Made by a program: the position numbers and the translations under genes
In this document: in pieces, positions 17,691-27,538 of the stretch
Numbering within the stretch: the stretch's first letter is position 1
Layout: every line of letters begins with the position of its first letter
Notes under the pieces: model-generated
Seen by the model: the letters and a program-made list of their open reading frames with translations, nothing else
The model's database searches: none
What the model was told of the DNA's origin: nothing
NCBI RefSeq assembly: GCF_021405525.1
Contig: NZ_JAGQAG010000001.1
Span: 682,001 to 746,000 of the forward strand
Origin: Ruegeria pomeroyi
Lineage (GTDB): Bacteria > Pseudomonadota > Alphaproteobacteria > Rhodobacterales > Rhodobacteraceae
Direction: 5' to 3'
DNA length: 64,000 nucleotides

Positions 17691-17811
17691 CGTGTCTCCT
17701 CCTTGCGCCCGACCCTGAGGGGGAGGGCGCGCAGATGCAACCCGGTTTCGGTCCGGCACCTCTGGACCATTCCCGCGCGCGCTCCTAGCTTGTCGGACAA
17801 AGGAGAGCCGC

Positions 17812-19827
17812 ATGACCAACCCCATCCTTGCCGATTGGCAGACCCCGTTCGACATCGCCCCGTTCGACCGGATCGCGGACAGCGATTTCGCCCCGGCGCT
17901 GGAGGCGGCGCTTGCCGAACACAGGGCCGAGATCGCTGCCATCGCCGACAGCCCCGAGGCGCCGACCTTTGCCAATGTTGTCGAGGCGCTCGAGGCGGCG
18001 GGCGGTGCACTGGACCGGGTTTTGGGCGTGTTCTTTACCGTGGCGGGGGCGGACAGCAATCCGGCGCGAGAAGAGTTGCAGCGCGCGTTCTCGCCCCAGT
18101 TGGCGGGGCATTTCTCCGAGATTTCGGCCAACAAGGCGCTGTTCGCCCGCGTCGCCGCCGTGTGGGAGGCGCGCGAGGATCTGGAACTGACGGACGAACA
18201 GCAGCGGGTACTGATGCTGACCCATCGTGGCTTTGTTCGTTCGGGCGCGGCGCTGAGCGGTGAGGCCGAGGCGCGGATGAAGGAGATAAAGGCGCGGCTG
18301 GCGGTGCTGGGTACCGAATTCACCCAGAACCTGCTGGCGGACGAGCGCGACTGGTTCATGGACCTGTCCGAGGACGATCTGGAGGGGTTACCCGATTTCG
18401 TCACCGCCGCCGCCCGCGCGGCAGGGCAAGAGAAACAGGCCGCCGGGCCGGTGATGACCCTGTCGCGCTCGCTGATCGTGCCCTTCCTGCAATTCTCGCC
18501 GCGCCGCGATCTGCGCGCGCGGGCCTATCGCGCCTGGGTGGCGCGTGGGGCCAATGGCGGCAAGACCGACAACCGCGCCATCGCGACCGAGATCCTGGCG
18601 CTGCGCGAGGAGCGCGCCGCGCTCCTGGGTTATGACAGTTTTGCCACCTACAAGTTGGAGACCGAGATGGCCCGCAGCCCCGACAGGGTGCGCGACCTGC
18701 TGATGCAGGTCTGGGCGCCCGCCCGCGCGCGGGCCGAGGAGGATGCCGAGGTGCTGACGGCGATGATGCAGGAAGACGGGATCAACGGGCCGCTGGAGCC
18801 CTGGGACTGGCACTATTACGCGGCGCGGCGGCGCAAGGCCGAGCATGATCTGGATGAGGCGGCGCTGAAACCCTACCTGCAACTGGACCGCATGATCGAG
18901 GCGTCCTTTGCCTGCGCCAACCGGCTGTTCGGGCTGGAGTTCCGCCCGCTCGACATCGCGCTCTATCATCCCGATTGCCGGGCCTGGGAGGTGACGCGGG
19001 ACGGTCGGCATGTGGCCGTCTTTATCGGTGACTATTTCGCGCGTGGATCGAAACGCTCGGGCGCCTGGTGTTCGGCGATGCGGGCGCAGGCGAAGTTCCC
19101 GCGACCCCAGGCGCCGGTGGTGATCAATGTCTGCAACTTCGCCAAGGGCGATCCGGCGCTGCTGAGCTATGATGACGCGCGCACGCTGTTTCATGAATTC
19201 GGTCACGCCCTGCACCAGATGCTGTCCGATGTGACCTATGAAAGCGTGTCGGGCACATCCGTTGCACGTGATTTTGTGGAACTGCCCAGCCAGCTATACG
19301 AGCACTGGCTGGAGGTGCCCGAGGTGCTGGCAGAGTTTGCCACCCATGCCGAGACGGGGGAACCGATGCCCGCCGAGATGCTGGAAAAGGTACTGGGCGC
19401 GGCCAATTTCGATCAGGGGTTCCAGACGGTGGAATATGTCGCCTCGGCCCTGGTGGACCTGGCGTTTCACGACGGGGCGGCGCCGCCTGACCCGATGGCG
19501 AAACAGGCCGAGGTGCTGGCGGACCTCGGCATGCCCCATGCCATCGGCATGCGGCACGCTACCCCGCATTTCGCCCATGTCTTTGCCGGCGACGGCTATA
19601 GCTCGGGCTATTACAGCTATATGTGGTCGGAGGTGATGGATGCCGACGCCTTTGCCGCGTTCGAGGAGGCGGGCGGGGCCTTTGATCCTGAGCGGGCCGA
19701 GGCGCTGGAGCGGCATATCCTGTCGACAGGTGGGTCGCGCGAGGCCGAGGACCTTTTTCTGGCCTTCCGGGGCCGTCTGCCGGGGGTCGAGGCCCTGCTC
19801 AAAGGCCGCGGATTGATCGCGGCCTGA
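17812..19827 (+). CDS. M3 family metallopeptidase (oligopeptidase A / peptidyl-dipeptidase Dcp)
   Basis: A 671-residue zinc oligopeptidase. The catalytic signature LFHEFGHALHQM (about residues 461-472) gives the HExxH zinc site, and the third ligand Glu is expected in the following FVELPSQLYEHW segment. The GYSSGYYSYMWSEVMDADAFAAF region near 600 is the family's substrate-clamping loop. There is no signal peptide, so it is a cytoplasmic enzyme that degrades short peptides. AAAGGAGAG precedes the ATG. Distinguishing Dcp (dipeptide release) from oligopeptidase A is not possible here, but the length suits Dcp. Confidence 0.93.
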   Translation: MTNPILADWQTPFDIAPFDRIADSDFAPALEAALAEHRAEIAAIADSPEAPTFANVVEALEAAGGALDRVLGVFFTVAGADSNPAREELQRAFSPQLAGHFSEISANKALFARVAAVWEAREDLELTDEQQRVLMLTHRGFVRSGAALSGEAEARMKEIKARLAVLGTEFTQNLLADERDWFMDLSEDDLEGLPDFVTAAARAAGQEKQAAGPVMTLSRSLIVPFLQFSPRRDLRARAYRAWVARGANGGKTDNRAIATEILALREERAALLGYDSFATYKLETEMARSPDRVRDLLMQVWAPARARAEEDAEVLTAMMQEDGINGPLEPWDWHYYAARRRKAEHDLDEAALKPYLQLDRMIEASFACANRLFGLEFRPLDIALYHPDCRAWEVTRDGRHVAVFIGDYFARGSKRSGAWCSAMRAQAKFPRPQAPVVINVCNFAKGDPALLSYDDARTLFHEFGHALHQMLSDVTYESVSGTSVARDFVELPSQLYEHWLEVPEVLAEFATHAETGEPMPAEMLEKVLGAANFDQGFQTVEYVASALVDLAFHDGAAPPDPMAKQAEVLADLGMPHAIGMRHATPHFAHVFAGDGYSSGYYSYMWSEVMDADAFAAFEEAGGAFDPERAEALERHILSTGGSREAEDLFLAFRGRLPGVEALLKGRGLIAA

Positions 19828-19885
19828 GATTTTTCGACGAAAAATCTCGCCTCCGGCGGGAGTATTTTCGGCGAAATGAAGGGGC
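19826..19885. repeat. Family B palindrome repeat (probable bidirectional terminator)
   Basis: Full copy of a repeat seen again at 40360. It has a 23-bp perfect palindrome (GAGATTTTTCG, A, complement; 19826-19848), then a short hairpin CTCC-GGCG-GGAG (19851-19862), then a conserved tail ending GGCGAAATGAAGG. It fills the gap between the convergent M3 peptidase and GhrA-type genes and overlaps the peptidase stop codon by two bases. Confidence 0.75.
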
Positions 19886-19891
19886 GCAGTG

Positions 19892-20824
19892 TCAGTAGCC
19901 GAGAGTGCGGTCGACCAGGTGCAGGAACAGTTCGCTGCTTTCGCCTCGGCGGATGTTCTCGCAGATCACCTGCGCCGCCGTTTCGGGGCGGGTTTCCGAG
20001 GCGATATGCGGGGTGACGGTGACGTTGGGATGTGCCCAATAGGGATGATCCCGGGGCAGCGGTTCGATGCGGAATACATCGAGCGTCGCATGGCCCACCT
20101 GCCCGCTGTCAAGCGCGGCAAGCAGAGCGTCGTCGTCGATCAGCGGCCCGCGCCCGGGATTGATGATGCGGGCGCCCCGGGGCAGGCGGGACAGCGTTTG
20201 GGCATTGAGCGTGTTTTCGGTTGCGGCGGTGCTGGGCAGCAGCAGCACCAGGATTTCGGCGCCCGACAGCGCTTGGTCCAGCCCCTCTGGCCCATGCAGG
20301 CAGGTGATGCCGGGCAGGTCCTTGGGCGATCTGCTCCACCCCGTGACTTGGAAGCCCAGCGCAGTCAGAGCGCGGGCGGCGGCCTCTCCCAGCGCGCCGA
20401 GGCCTAGGATGGTCACCTGCCGCTGGCTGGCCAGTGGCGGCACGTCCTGACGCCAGTCGCCTTTCAGACCGTGGATATGGGCATCCATCCCGAGATGGTA
20501 GCGCAGCACGTGTCCCACCACCCATTCGGTCATGCCCTGGGTCAGTCCGTGATCGACCATCCGGGCCAAGGGTGCCGTCAGTGTCGGATTGCCGGCGATG
20601 CTCTCTACTCCGGCCCAGAGGCTCAGCACTGCCTTGAGCCGGGTGAACGGGGTGAAATCGTGCAGACTGCCATTGGGCGCGTATACGACATAGTCTACCT
20701 CCTCCGGCGCGAATGCGTTGCGCAGGTCAAAGGTGACTCCCATGTCTGAGAGGTATCCTTCGATCAACGGTCGATAGATCGGCCAAAGCTCGGGGCGCGC
20801 GGAAAAGAGCACATTGACGGGCAT
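19892..20824 (-). CDS. D-2-hydroxyacid dehydrogenase (glyoxylate/hydroxypyruvate reductase A-like)
   Basis: A 310-residue NAD(P)-dependent 2-hydroxyacid dehydrogenase of the GhrA type, expected to reduce glyoxylate or hydroxypyruvate. The Rossmann motif is TILGLGALGEAAARALTALGFQVTGWSRS (about residues 139-167); the catalytic Arg lies in INPGRGPLIDDDALLAAL, Glu in VFRIEPLP, and His in TPHIASETRP. The start is ATG 20824, not the longer frame at 20884. It begins 19 bases after the rodA stop on the same strand, so it may be cotranscribed at the end of the cell-shape operon, a grouping without obvious functional logic. Confidence 0.92.
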   Translation of the reverse strand: MPVNVLFSARPELWPIYRPLIEGYLSDMGVTFDLRNAFAPEEVDYVVYAPNGSLHDFTPFTRLKAVLSLWAGVESIAGNPTLTAPLARMVDHGLTQGMTEWVVGHVLRYHLGMDAHIHGLKGDWRQDVPPLASQRQVTILGLGALGEAAARALTALGFQVTGWSRSPKDLPGITCLHGPEGLDQALSGAEILVLLLPSTAATENTLNAQTLSRLPRGARIINPGRGPLIDDDALLAALDSGQVGHATLDVFRIEPLPRDHPYWAHPNVTVTPHIASETRPETAAQVICENIRRGESSELFLHLVDRTLGY

Positions 20825-20843
20825 GGTGGATCCTTTCAGGGGG

Positions 20844-21983
20844 TCAGCGGGGGCGGTGGATATGGGCACTGTGCACAAGGCCAAAGGCCACCATCAGCAC
20901 CAGCATGGCCGAGCCACCATAGCTGACCATCGGCAGTGGCACGCCAACAACCGGGGCCAAGCCCATGACCATCGACATGTTGACAGCAAAAAACAGAAAG
21001 AAGTTCACCGCGATCCCCATCGTGACCAGTGACGAGAACCGGTCGCGGGTGGCGAGCGCAGTGACCACGCAAAACGCGATGATCAGCGCATAGAGCGACA
21101 ACAGCGAGATGCCGCCGATAAAGCCGAACTCCTCGGCCAGCGTGGTAAAGATGAAGTCGGTGTGCTTTTCGGGCAGGAAGTTCAGCCGCGACTGGGTGCC
21201 CTGCATGAAACCGCGTCCCGACCAGCCGCCCGAACCCAGCGCGATCTTGGACTGGGTGATGTGATAACCGGCGCCCAGCGGATCCGAGGACGGGTCCAGA
21301 AAGGTGTCGATGCGGCGGAACTGATAATCCTTGAGCAGTTGCCAATCGGTTCCACGGCTTTTGAACACCGCTGTGATCAGTCCTACGCCCGCCGCGATGA
21401 CGGCAGCGAAATAGGCCCAATGCACCCCGGCCAGAAACATCAGCGCCCCACCCGCCGAGAGCAGCAGGATGGCGGTGCCCAGGTCGGGTTGTTTCAGCAC
21501 CAGCGCGGTGGGGACCAGGATGATCAGCACCGGCACCAGCACCCAGAGCGGGCGCGAGGTCTTCTTGCCCGGCAGCCAATCATAATAGGCCGCCAGTACC
21601 ATCACCAGGGTGATCTTGGTCAGCTCCGAGGGTTGCAGCCGCATGAAACCCAGGTCGATCCAGCGCTGGGCGCCCATGCCGACGGCGCCGAACAGCTCGA
21701 CCATGATCAGCAACACCAGCGATCCGCCATAGGCGACGGCGGCCATGTTGCGCCAGAACCAGATCGGCACCATTGCGACCGTGGTCATCACCACCAGCCC
21801 GGCCACGAACCGCTTGATCTGCGGTTCGGCCCAAGGGCTGAACGAGCCGCCAGCAACGGAATAAAGCATCAGGAAACCGACCGAGGCCACCGAGATCAAC
21901 AGCAGCGTCAGGGGCCAGTTCATGTAGAGAATCTTGCGCAGGCCGCTGGGTGTCGCTTTGACCGTATATTCAAGATAGCTCAT
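20844..21983 (-). CDS. rodA: Rod-shape-determining protein, SEDS glycosyltransferase RodA
   Basis: RodA polymerises peptidoglycan glycan strands from lipid II in the elongasome, working with the transpeptidase PBP2. The 379-residue protein is an integral membrane protein with about ten hydrophobic segments and shows the SEDS hallmarks: KQPDLGTAILLLSAGGALMFLAG with the conserved Asp, the HTDFIFTTLAEEFGFIGG loop with the catalytic Glu/Asp region, and the C-terminal PMVSYGGSAMLVLMVAFGLV. Its ATG overlaps the mrdA stop as ATGA, consistent with co-translation of the RodA-PBP2 pair. Confidence 0.96.
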   Translation of the reverse strand: MSYLEYTVKATPSGLRKILYMNWPLTLLLISVASVGFLMLYSVAGGSFSPWAEPQIKRFVAGLVVMTTVAMVPIWFWRNMAAVAYGGSLVLLIMVELFGAVGMGAQRWIDLGFMRLQPSELTKITLVMVLAAYYDWLPGKKTSRPLWVLVPVLIILVPTALVLKQPDLGTAILLLSAGGALMFLAGVHWAYFAAVIAAGVGLITAVFKSRGTDWQLLKDYQFRRIDTFLDPSSDPLGAGYHITQSKIALGSGGWSGRGFMQGTQSRLNFLPEKHTDFIFTTLAEEFGFIGGISLLSLYALIIAFCVVTALATRDRFSSLVTMGIAVNFFLFFAVNMSMVMGLAPVVGVPLPMVSYGGSAMLVLMVAFGLVHSAHIHRPR

Positions 21984-23926
21984 GCGCGGTCCTTGTCCTC
22001 GGGCCGGGTAACCGGGCGCAACTCGCGGCGCAACCGCTCTTGCTGTGCCTCAATCCGGCTGCGGTCCTTGGCCGGATAGGCCTCGAGCGGTGGAAAACCG
22101 TCATAAAGTGCCTGAAGCAGGATGTCGCGCGCGATAGGCGCCGCGGCGGTGGACCCACCGCCACCGTGCTCGACCACCACCGAAACCGCGAAACGCGGGT
22201 TGTCGAAGGGGGCGAAGCAGACAAACAGCGCATGGTCGCGCCGTTCCCAGGGCAGGTCCTCGTTGCGGATCACCCCGGCGGCACGCTCGGCGGCTGTGAT
22301 GTTGCGCACCTGACTGGTGCCGGTCTTGCCTGCCATCCGGTTGTCATCGGCCAGGATGCGGCTGCGATAGGCGGTGCCACGGCGATTGTTGCTGACCGCG
22401 TACATGCCCTTGCGCAGGCGGCGCAGGTTGGCCTGGTTCACCGCCAGCGGCTCGCCCGCGCCCGAGGGCTGCTCGACCCCGTCGACCGATTTCACCAGCC
22501 GGGGCGCCACCTTGCGCCCGGTGGCGATCCGGGCGGTCATCACCGCCAGTTGCAAAGGTGAGGCCAGCATGAAACCCTGACCGATCGAGGCGTTGGCGGT
22601 ATCGCCGACCAGCCAGTCCTGCCCATGCACCCGTGCCTTCCAATCGCGATTCGGGGCCAGCCCGCGCGCCACTGCAGACATAGGAATGTCATGCCTTACG
22701 CCTATGCCGAATTCCTCGGCCATGGCCGAGATCTTGTCGATGCCGACCTTGAGTGCCACGTCGTAATAATAGACGTCGCAGCTCTGCTCCAACGACTCTT
22801 CCAGGTTCATATGACCGTGGCCACCGCGTTTCCAGCAATGGAAGCGGCGGTTGCTGACCTCAAGGAAGCCGGGGCAATAGACCGTCTCCTCGGGGCTGGT
22901 GATCCCTGCCTCAAGCGCCGCCATGGCGGTGATCATCTTGAAGGTCGAGCCGGGCGGATAGGCCCCCTGAACCGACTTGTTCGCCAGCGGGCGGTAGGGG
23001 TCTTCGGTCAGGCCGCGGTAGTCGGCCACCGAGATACCGCGCACGAACAGGTTGGGGTCGAAACTGGGGGCCGAGGCGATGGCGCGCAGATCGCCGGTTT
23101 CGCAGTCGATGACCACGGCCGCCGCGCTTTCCTGTCCCAGCCGGGCCTGCACATAAGATTGCAGCGCCGAGTCGACGGTCAGCTGCAGGTCGGCGCCAGG
23201 CTTGCCCTCGCGCCGGTCCAGCTCGCGCATGACGCGTCCGTTGGCGTTGACCTCGACCCGTTTGGCGCCGGCCTTGCCACGCAGGAGGTCTTCCTGTTTG
23301 GCCTCCAGCCCGACCTTGCCGATCTGGAAACGCGGAATGCGCAGCACCGGTTCGGGATCCTGGATCTGGCTCAGGTCGTAATCGCTGACCGGGCCGACAT
23401 AGCCCACCACATGGGCAAAATCACCGGCCTGCGGATAGACACGGGTCAGGCCGACCTCGGGTGTGATGCCGGGCAGGGCCGGGGCGTTCACCGCCACTTT
23501 CGAGATATGCTCCCAGCTGATCTGATCGGCCAGCGTGACCGGCAGGAATGGCGGCGAGCGGCGCATCTCGGCCAGGGCGCGGTCCAGTTCCTCGGGGTCC
23601 AGCGGGATCACCCGCTTCAGGTTTTCGATCACCTCATCCACATCGCCCGCATCCTCGCGCACCATGACGATCCGGTACGAGGGGGTGTTCTGGGCGATGA
23701 TGGCGCCGTTGCGGTCGAACAGTTCACCCCGTGTTGGCGGGATCAGGCGGATGTTGATCCGGTTCTCCTCGGCCAGCAGGCGGAACTGGTCGGCCTGATC
23801 GACCTGCATGTAGCGCATGCGCATCGCCAGCCCGCCGACAAAGGCCGCCTGCGCACCGCCAAGCAACAGGGCGCGGCGGGTCAGGACCCGCTGTACCTTG
23901 TCCATGTCGCGCGCCGATCGTCTCAA
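21980..23926 (-). CDS. mrdA: Penicillin-binding protein 2 (elongasome transpeptidase)
   Basis: PBP2 crosslinks peptidoglycan in the lateral wall. One membrane segment near residues 20-40 (ALLLGGAQAAFVGGLAMRM) is followed by the dimerisation/pedestal domain (QFRLLAEENRINIRLIPPTRG) and the transpeptidase domain with the SxxK serine in YPPGSTFKM, the SxN-like region SCDVYYYDVA and KTGTSQV. The start is debatable: I use TTG 23926, one base after the mreD stop, because it gives the usual RRSARD-type start of Rhodobacteraceae homologues; ATG 23953 (inside mreD) and ATG 23905 are alternatives. About 648 residues, normal length. Confidence 0.95.
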   Translation of the reverse strand: MRRSARDMDKVQRVLTRRALLLGGAQAAFVGGLAMRMRYMQVDQADQFRLLAEENRINIRLIPPTRGELFDRNGAIIAQNTPSYRIVMVREDAGDVDEVIENLKRVIPLDPEELDRALAEMRRSPPFLPVTLADQISWEHISKVAVNAPALPGITPEVGLTRVYPQAGDFAHVVGYVGPVSDYDLSQIQDPEPVLRIPRFQIGKVGLEAKQEDLLRGKAGAKRVEVNANGRVMRELDRREGKPGADLQLTVDSALQSYVQARLGQESAAAVVIDCETGDLRAIASAPSFDPNLFVRGISVADYRGLTEDPYRPLANKSVQGAYPPGSTFKMITAMAALEAGITSPEETVYCPGFLEVSNRRFHCWKRGGHGHMNLEESLEQSCDVYYYDVALKVGIDKISAMAEEFGIGVRHDIPMSAVARGLAPNRDWKARVHGQDWLVGDTANASIGQGFMLASPLQLAVMTARIATGRKVAPRLVKSVDGVEQPSGAGEPLAVNQANLRRLRKGMYAVSNNRRGTAYRSRILADDNRMAGKTGTSQVRNITAAERAAGVIRNEDLPWERRDHALFVCFAPFDNPRFAVSVVVEHGGGGSTAAAPIARDILLQALYDGFPPLEAYPAKDRSRIEAQQERLRRELRPVTRPEDKDRA

Positions 23927-23927
23927 C

Positions 23928-24464
23928 TCAACGGGCTCCCAGTGCTTCGGCATCGGCGGGCGTCAGGCGGCGCACACCGAACACCGCCTGGCTGGACCCG
24001 GCCACCAGCGGATAGATCAGGATTGTCAGCAGCAGTTGCGAGGTTGCTAGGAACAGAGGCGCCTGATCGACCGAGGTGATCGCAAGGACGATCCGGTAGA
24101 GCAGGGCGATTACCGCCATAACCACCGCCACTGCCAGCCACTCGGCGGCAAAACCGGATTCGCCATGTCCTCCGAAACGGCTGCGCAGGAACACTGCACC
24201 CGCCAATATCAGTGCCGCCAACAGGCCCGGAGGACGCTGCAACAGCAGATCGGCCAGCAGGATCACCACAGCAATCAGCAGCGCTGGCACGAAATCGGGA
24301 CGGCGTAGCGCCCATGCCAACGTCAGCGCCAGCAACAGGTCGGGTTCCGCCCAGCCTTTTGGCAATGTGTCGAGCGGCAACAGGTGAAAGAACAAGATCA
24401 CTGTCGCCAGCCCGGCGTAGCACAAACGCATCAGCCAGATGCGCGAGGGAGCCAGACTATCCAT
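23928..24464 (-). CDS. mreD: Rod shape-determining protein MreD
   Basis: A small 178-residue polytopic membrane protein between mreC and mrdA, which identifies it as MreD, the inner-membrane scaffold that links MreC with RodA-PBP2. It has about five hydrophobic segments, including VILFFHLLPLDTLP, a PDLLLALTLAWALRRPDFVPALLIA stretch characteristic of MreD, and LLLTILIYPLVAG. ATG 24464 overlaps the mreC stop by eight bases. Sequence conservation in this family is low, so the operon position carries much of the call. Confidence 0.9.
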   Translation of the reverse strand: MDSLAPSRIWLMRLCYAGLATVILFFHLLPLDTLPKGWAEPDLLLALTLAWALRRPDFVPALLIAVVILLADLLLQRPPGLLAALILAGAVFLRSRFGGHGESGFAAEWLAVAVVMAVIALLYRIVLAITSVDQAPLFLATSQLLLTILIYPLVAGSSQAVFGVRRLTPADAEALGAR

Positions 24465-25392
24465 CGGTGGCCTCTGCAGGGTTTGCCAGAGAGGAGGTGT
24501 TGGGCGCGACCGGTGCCGGCGGCCCGACCACGCCGCCATGATCTTCGATCTGCTCGGTGCCGTGATGGCGCAATACGCGCAGGAATTCCAGCCGCTCATA
24601 GTCGGCCGAAAGTCGCACGCGCAGGCGCCCGTTGCGGTCCTCGGCCACCTGCCCGATCAGCAGCCCGGCGGGAAACACGCCACCATCGCCCGAGGTAACG
24701 ACCCGGTCGCCGGGCCGAACAAATTCGCGGTTTTCCAGGAAATCGATCACGGGTGCTGCAGTATTGTCACCGGTGATCAGGGCGGTCTGTCCCGAGGGTT
24801 GGATCGTGGCGGGGATCGAACTGGCCGCATCGATGAGCAGGATGACTCTGGCCGAGGACTGGCCCACGCCCGAGATCCGACCCACCAGCCCGATCCCGTC
24901 CATCGCCGCCCACCCATCGACGATCCCGTCGCGCGCACCGACGTTCAGCAACACTGATTGCCGGAAGGGCGAACCGCTATCGGCCATGACAACGCCGGTG
25001 ATATAGGTCAGGCGCGGGTCGAGCCGGACATTGTTGAGATCCAGCAGCCGGGCGTTTTCTTGCTCGAGCTGTAGTGCCGCCTCTTTCCAGGCCCGCATCT
25101 GGCGCAGCTCGCTGCGCAGTTCACGGTTCTGCTCGCTCAGCCGCTGATAGCTCTGGAAGTCGCGGATCAGGTTGATCGTGCCGGTGACCGGCACCATGGC
25201 CCAGTCCATCGAAGGGATGACCGTATCGACGACTTGGGCGCGGAACCGTTCGACTCGCGGGCTGTCGATACGCCAAACCAGGAAGATGCCCAGCAGGCAC
25301 AGCAACACGACCCCGAGCAACAGACGGCGCAGGGGGCCGGCATAGTCCTCGCGCTGTGAGCGGTCGCGTGCCAAAGAGGTCCTTTCCGCCAA
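24457..25392 (-). CDS. mreC: Rod shape-determining protein MreC
   Basis: MreC is a bitopic periplasmic protein that activates PBP2 in the elongasome. The 311-residue product has a cytoplasmic basic N-terminus, a single membrane helix (LLLGVVLLCLLGIFLVW, about 25-42), a coiled-coil segment rich in Leu/Glu (QRLSEQNRELRSELRQMRAWKEAALQLEQENARLL is the helical region at about 80-118), then two beta-barrel domains with SPFRQSVLLNVGARDGI and VRPGDRVVTSGDGGVFPAGLLIG. The C-terminal proline/asparagine-rich tail is typical. It starts 61 bases after the mreB stop. Confidence 0.95.
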   Translation of the reverse strand: MAERTSLARDRSQREDYAGPLRRLLLGVVLLCLLGIFLVWRIDSPRVERFRAQVVDTVIPSMDWAMVPVTGTINLIRDFQSYQRLSEQNRELRSELRQMRAWKEAALQLEQENARLLDLNNVRLDPRLTYITGVVMADSGSPFRQSVLLNVGARDGIVDGWAAMDGIGLVGRISGVGQSSARVILLIDAASSIPATIQPSGQTALITGDNTAAPVIDFLENREFVRPGDRVVTSGDGGVFPAGLLIGQVAEDRNGRLRVRLSADYERLEFLRVLRHHGTEQIEDHGGVVGPPAPVAPNTSSLANPAEATDG

Positions 25393-25453
25393 TAGTCCGG
25401 GCCGCCGGACGGCAGCCGCTTAAACCGCCGAATACCCCGGGATCCTGCGCGGC

Positions 25454-26611
<1,158 letters not shown>

Positions 26612-26663
26612 TCAGCACCAATCCGCCGCGCAAGCGGACATGACGCGGGGACAGAACAGGCAA

Positions 26664-27449
26664 ATGCTATCTTATCAGCACATTTATCACGCCGGAAACC
26701 TGGCCGATGTCCAGAAACACGCGCTGTTGGCGGTAGCGCTAGATTATCTCACCCGTAAGGACAAGCCGTTGAGCTATCTGGAAACGCATGCCGGACGCGG
26801 GCTTTATCATCTGGATGCGGCCGAGGCGGTGCGCACGGGTGAGGCGAGAGTCGGGATCGGACGGGTCGAAGAGGCGGAATGGTTCGTTTCGGGGCATCCG
26901 ATAATGCGGGTGCTGGCCGCAGTTCGGGCGGATCACGGCGGTGCGGCCTACCCCGGCTCACCGCTGGTGGCGGCGCACCTGCTTCGTCCCGGTGATGTGA
27001 TGCACCTCGCCGAGATGCACCCGCAGGAAAACGCGGCGCTGGAACAGACGATGGCAGGTTTTCCGGCACGTGTGTATCGGCGGGACGGGTTCGAAATGGC
27101 GCAGTCGCTGCTGCCGCCCGATCCTCGAAGGGGGATGATGCTGATCGATCCCAGCTTCGAGGTTAAATCCGACTACGACCGGATGCCGGCGGTGATCGCG
27201 CAATTGCACCGCAAGTGGAATGTGGGCGTGATCGCGCTTTGGTATCCGATCCTGACCGATGAGCGGCACAAGGTGATGCTGGCGGCGCTCGAGCGGCAAG
27301 GCCTTCCCAAGGTCCTGCGGCATGAGGTCCGTTTTGCGCCCGCCCGCGAGGGGCATCGGATGGTGGGGTCGGGTATGTTCGTGATCAATACGCCCTTTGG
27401 TCTTTCCGCCGAGGCGACGCGCCTTTCGGGCCTGTTCGCTCAGCTCTGA
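26664..27449 (+). CDS. rlmJ: 23S rRNA (adenine(2030)-N6)-methyltransferase RlmJ
   Basis: RlmJ methylates A2030 in 23S rRNA. The 261-residue protein begins with the family signature MLSYQHIYHAGNLADVQKHA, continues with YLETHAGRGLYHLD (SAM-binding loop) and contains the catalytic motif as IDPSFEVKSDY (a DPPY-type site with Ser-Phe). The C-terminal MVGSGMFVINTPFGL segment is typical. ATG 26664 is preceded by ACAGG at normal distance. The gene is divergent from mreB and convergent with leuA. Confidence 0.95.
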   Translation: MLSYQHIYHAGNLADVQKHALLAVALDYLTRKDKPLSYLETHAGRGLYHLDAAEAVRTGEARVGIGRVEEAEWFVSGHPIMRVLAAVRADHGGAAYPGSPLVAAHLLRPGDVMHLAEMHPQENAALEQTMAGFPARVYRRDGFEMAQSLLPPDPRRGMMLIDPSFEVKSDYDRMPAVIAQLHRKWNVGVIALWYPILTDERHKVMLAALERQGLPKVLRHEVRFAPAREGHRMVGSGMFVINTPFGLSAEATRLSGLFAQL

Positions 27450-27457
27450 GAGAGGCA

Positions 27458-27526
27458 CCGTTTTCCGAGCCGGAAAACGGCCCGGAAAACGAAGTTTTCC
27501 GTTTCGGAATTCTTGCAGAATTCCGA
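27458..27526. terminator. Triple-palindrome bidirectional terminator, family A
   Basis: Three successive hairpins fill the gap between convergent rlmJ and leuA: CCGTTTTCCG/CGGAAAACGG (27458-27467 and 27471-27480), CGGAAAAC/GTTTTCCG (27483-27490 and 27494-27501) and TCGGAATTCT/AGAATTCCGA (27504-27513 and 27517-27526). Arms are perfect with three-base loops. The first two match the element at 6618-6666 almost base for base. The T-rich arms can act as terminator tails on either strand. Confidence 0.75.
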
Positions 27527-27538
27527 TCTACCAAGGCG

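Noticed and set aside
17691-17811. SAM riboswitch upstream of the trans-sulfuration enzyme gene
   Set aside because: The 121-base gap lacks the SAM-II core motifs I know and is fully explained by two divergent ribosome sites.
16479-18404. Extension of the trans-sulfuration enzyme to 641 residues
   Set aside because: The extra N-terminal 238 residues are Ser/Arg-rich antisense to the M3 peptidase gene; GGAGGA immediately before ATG 17690 marks the true start.
22625-24079. 484-residue plus-strand frame opposite mrdA and mreD
   Set aside because: Antisense shadow of PBP2; no motifs, and both operon genes on the other strand are certain.
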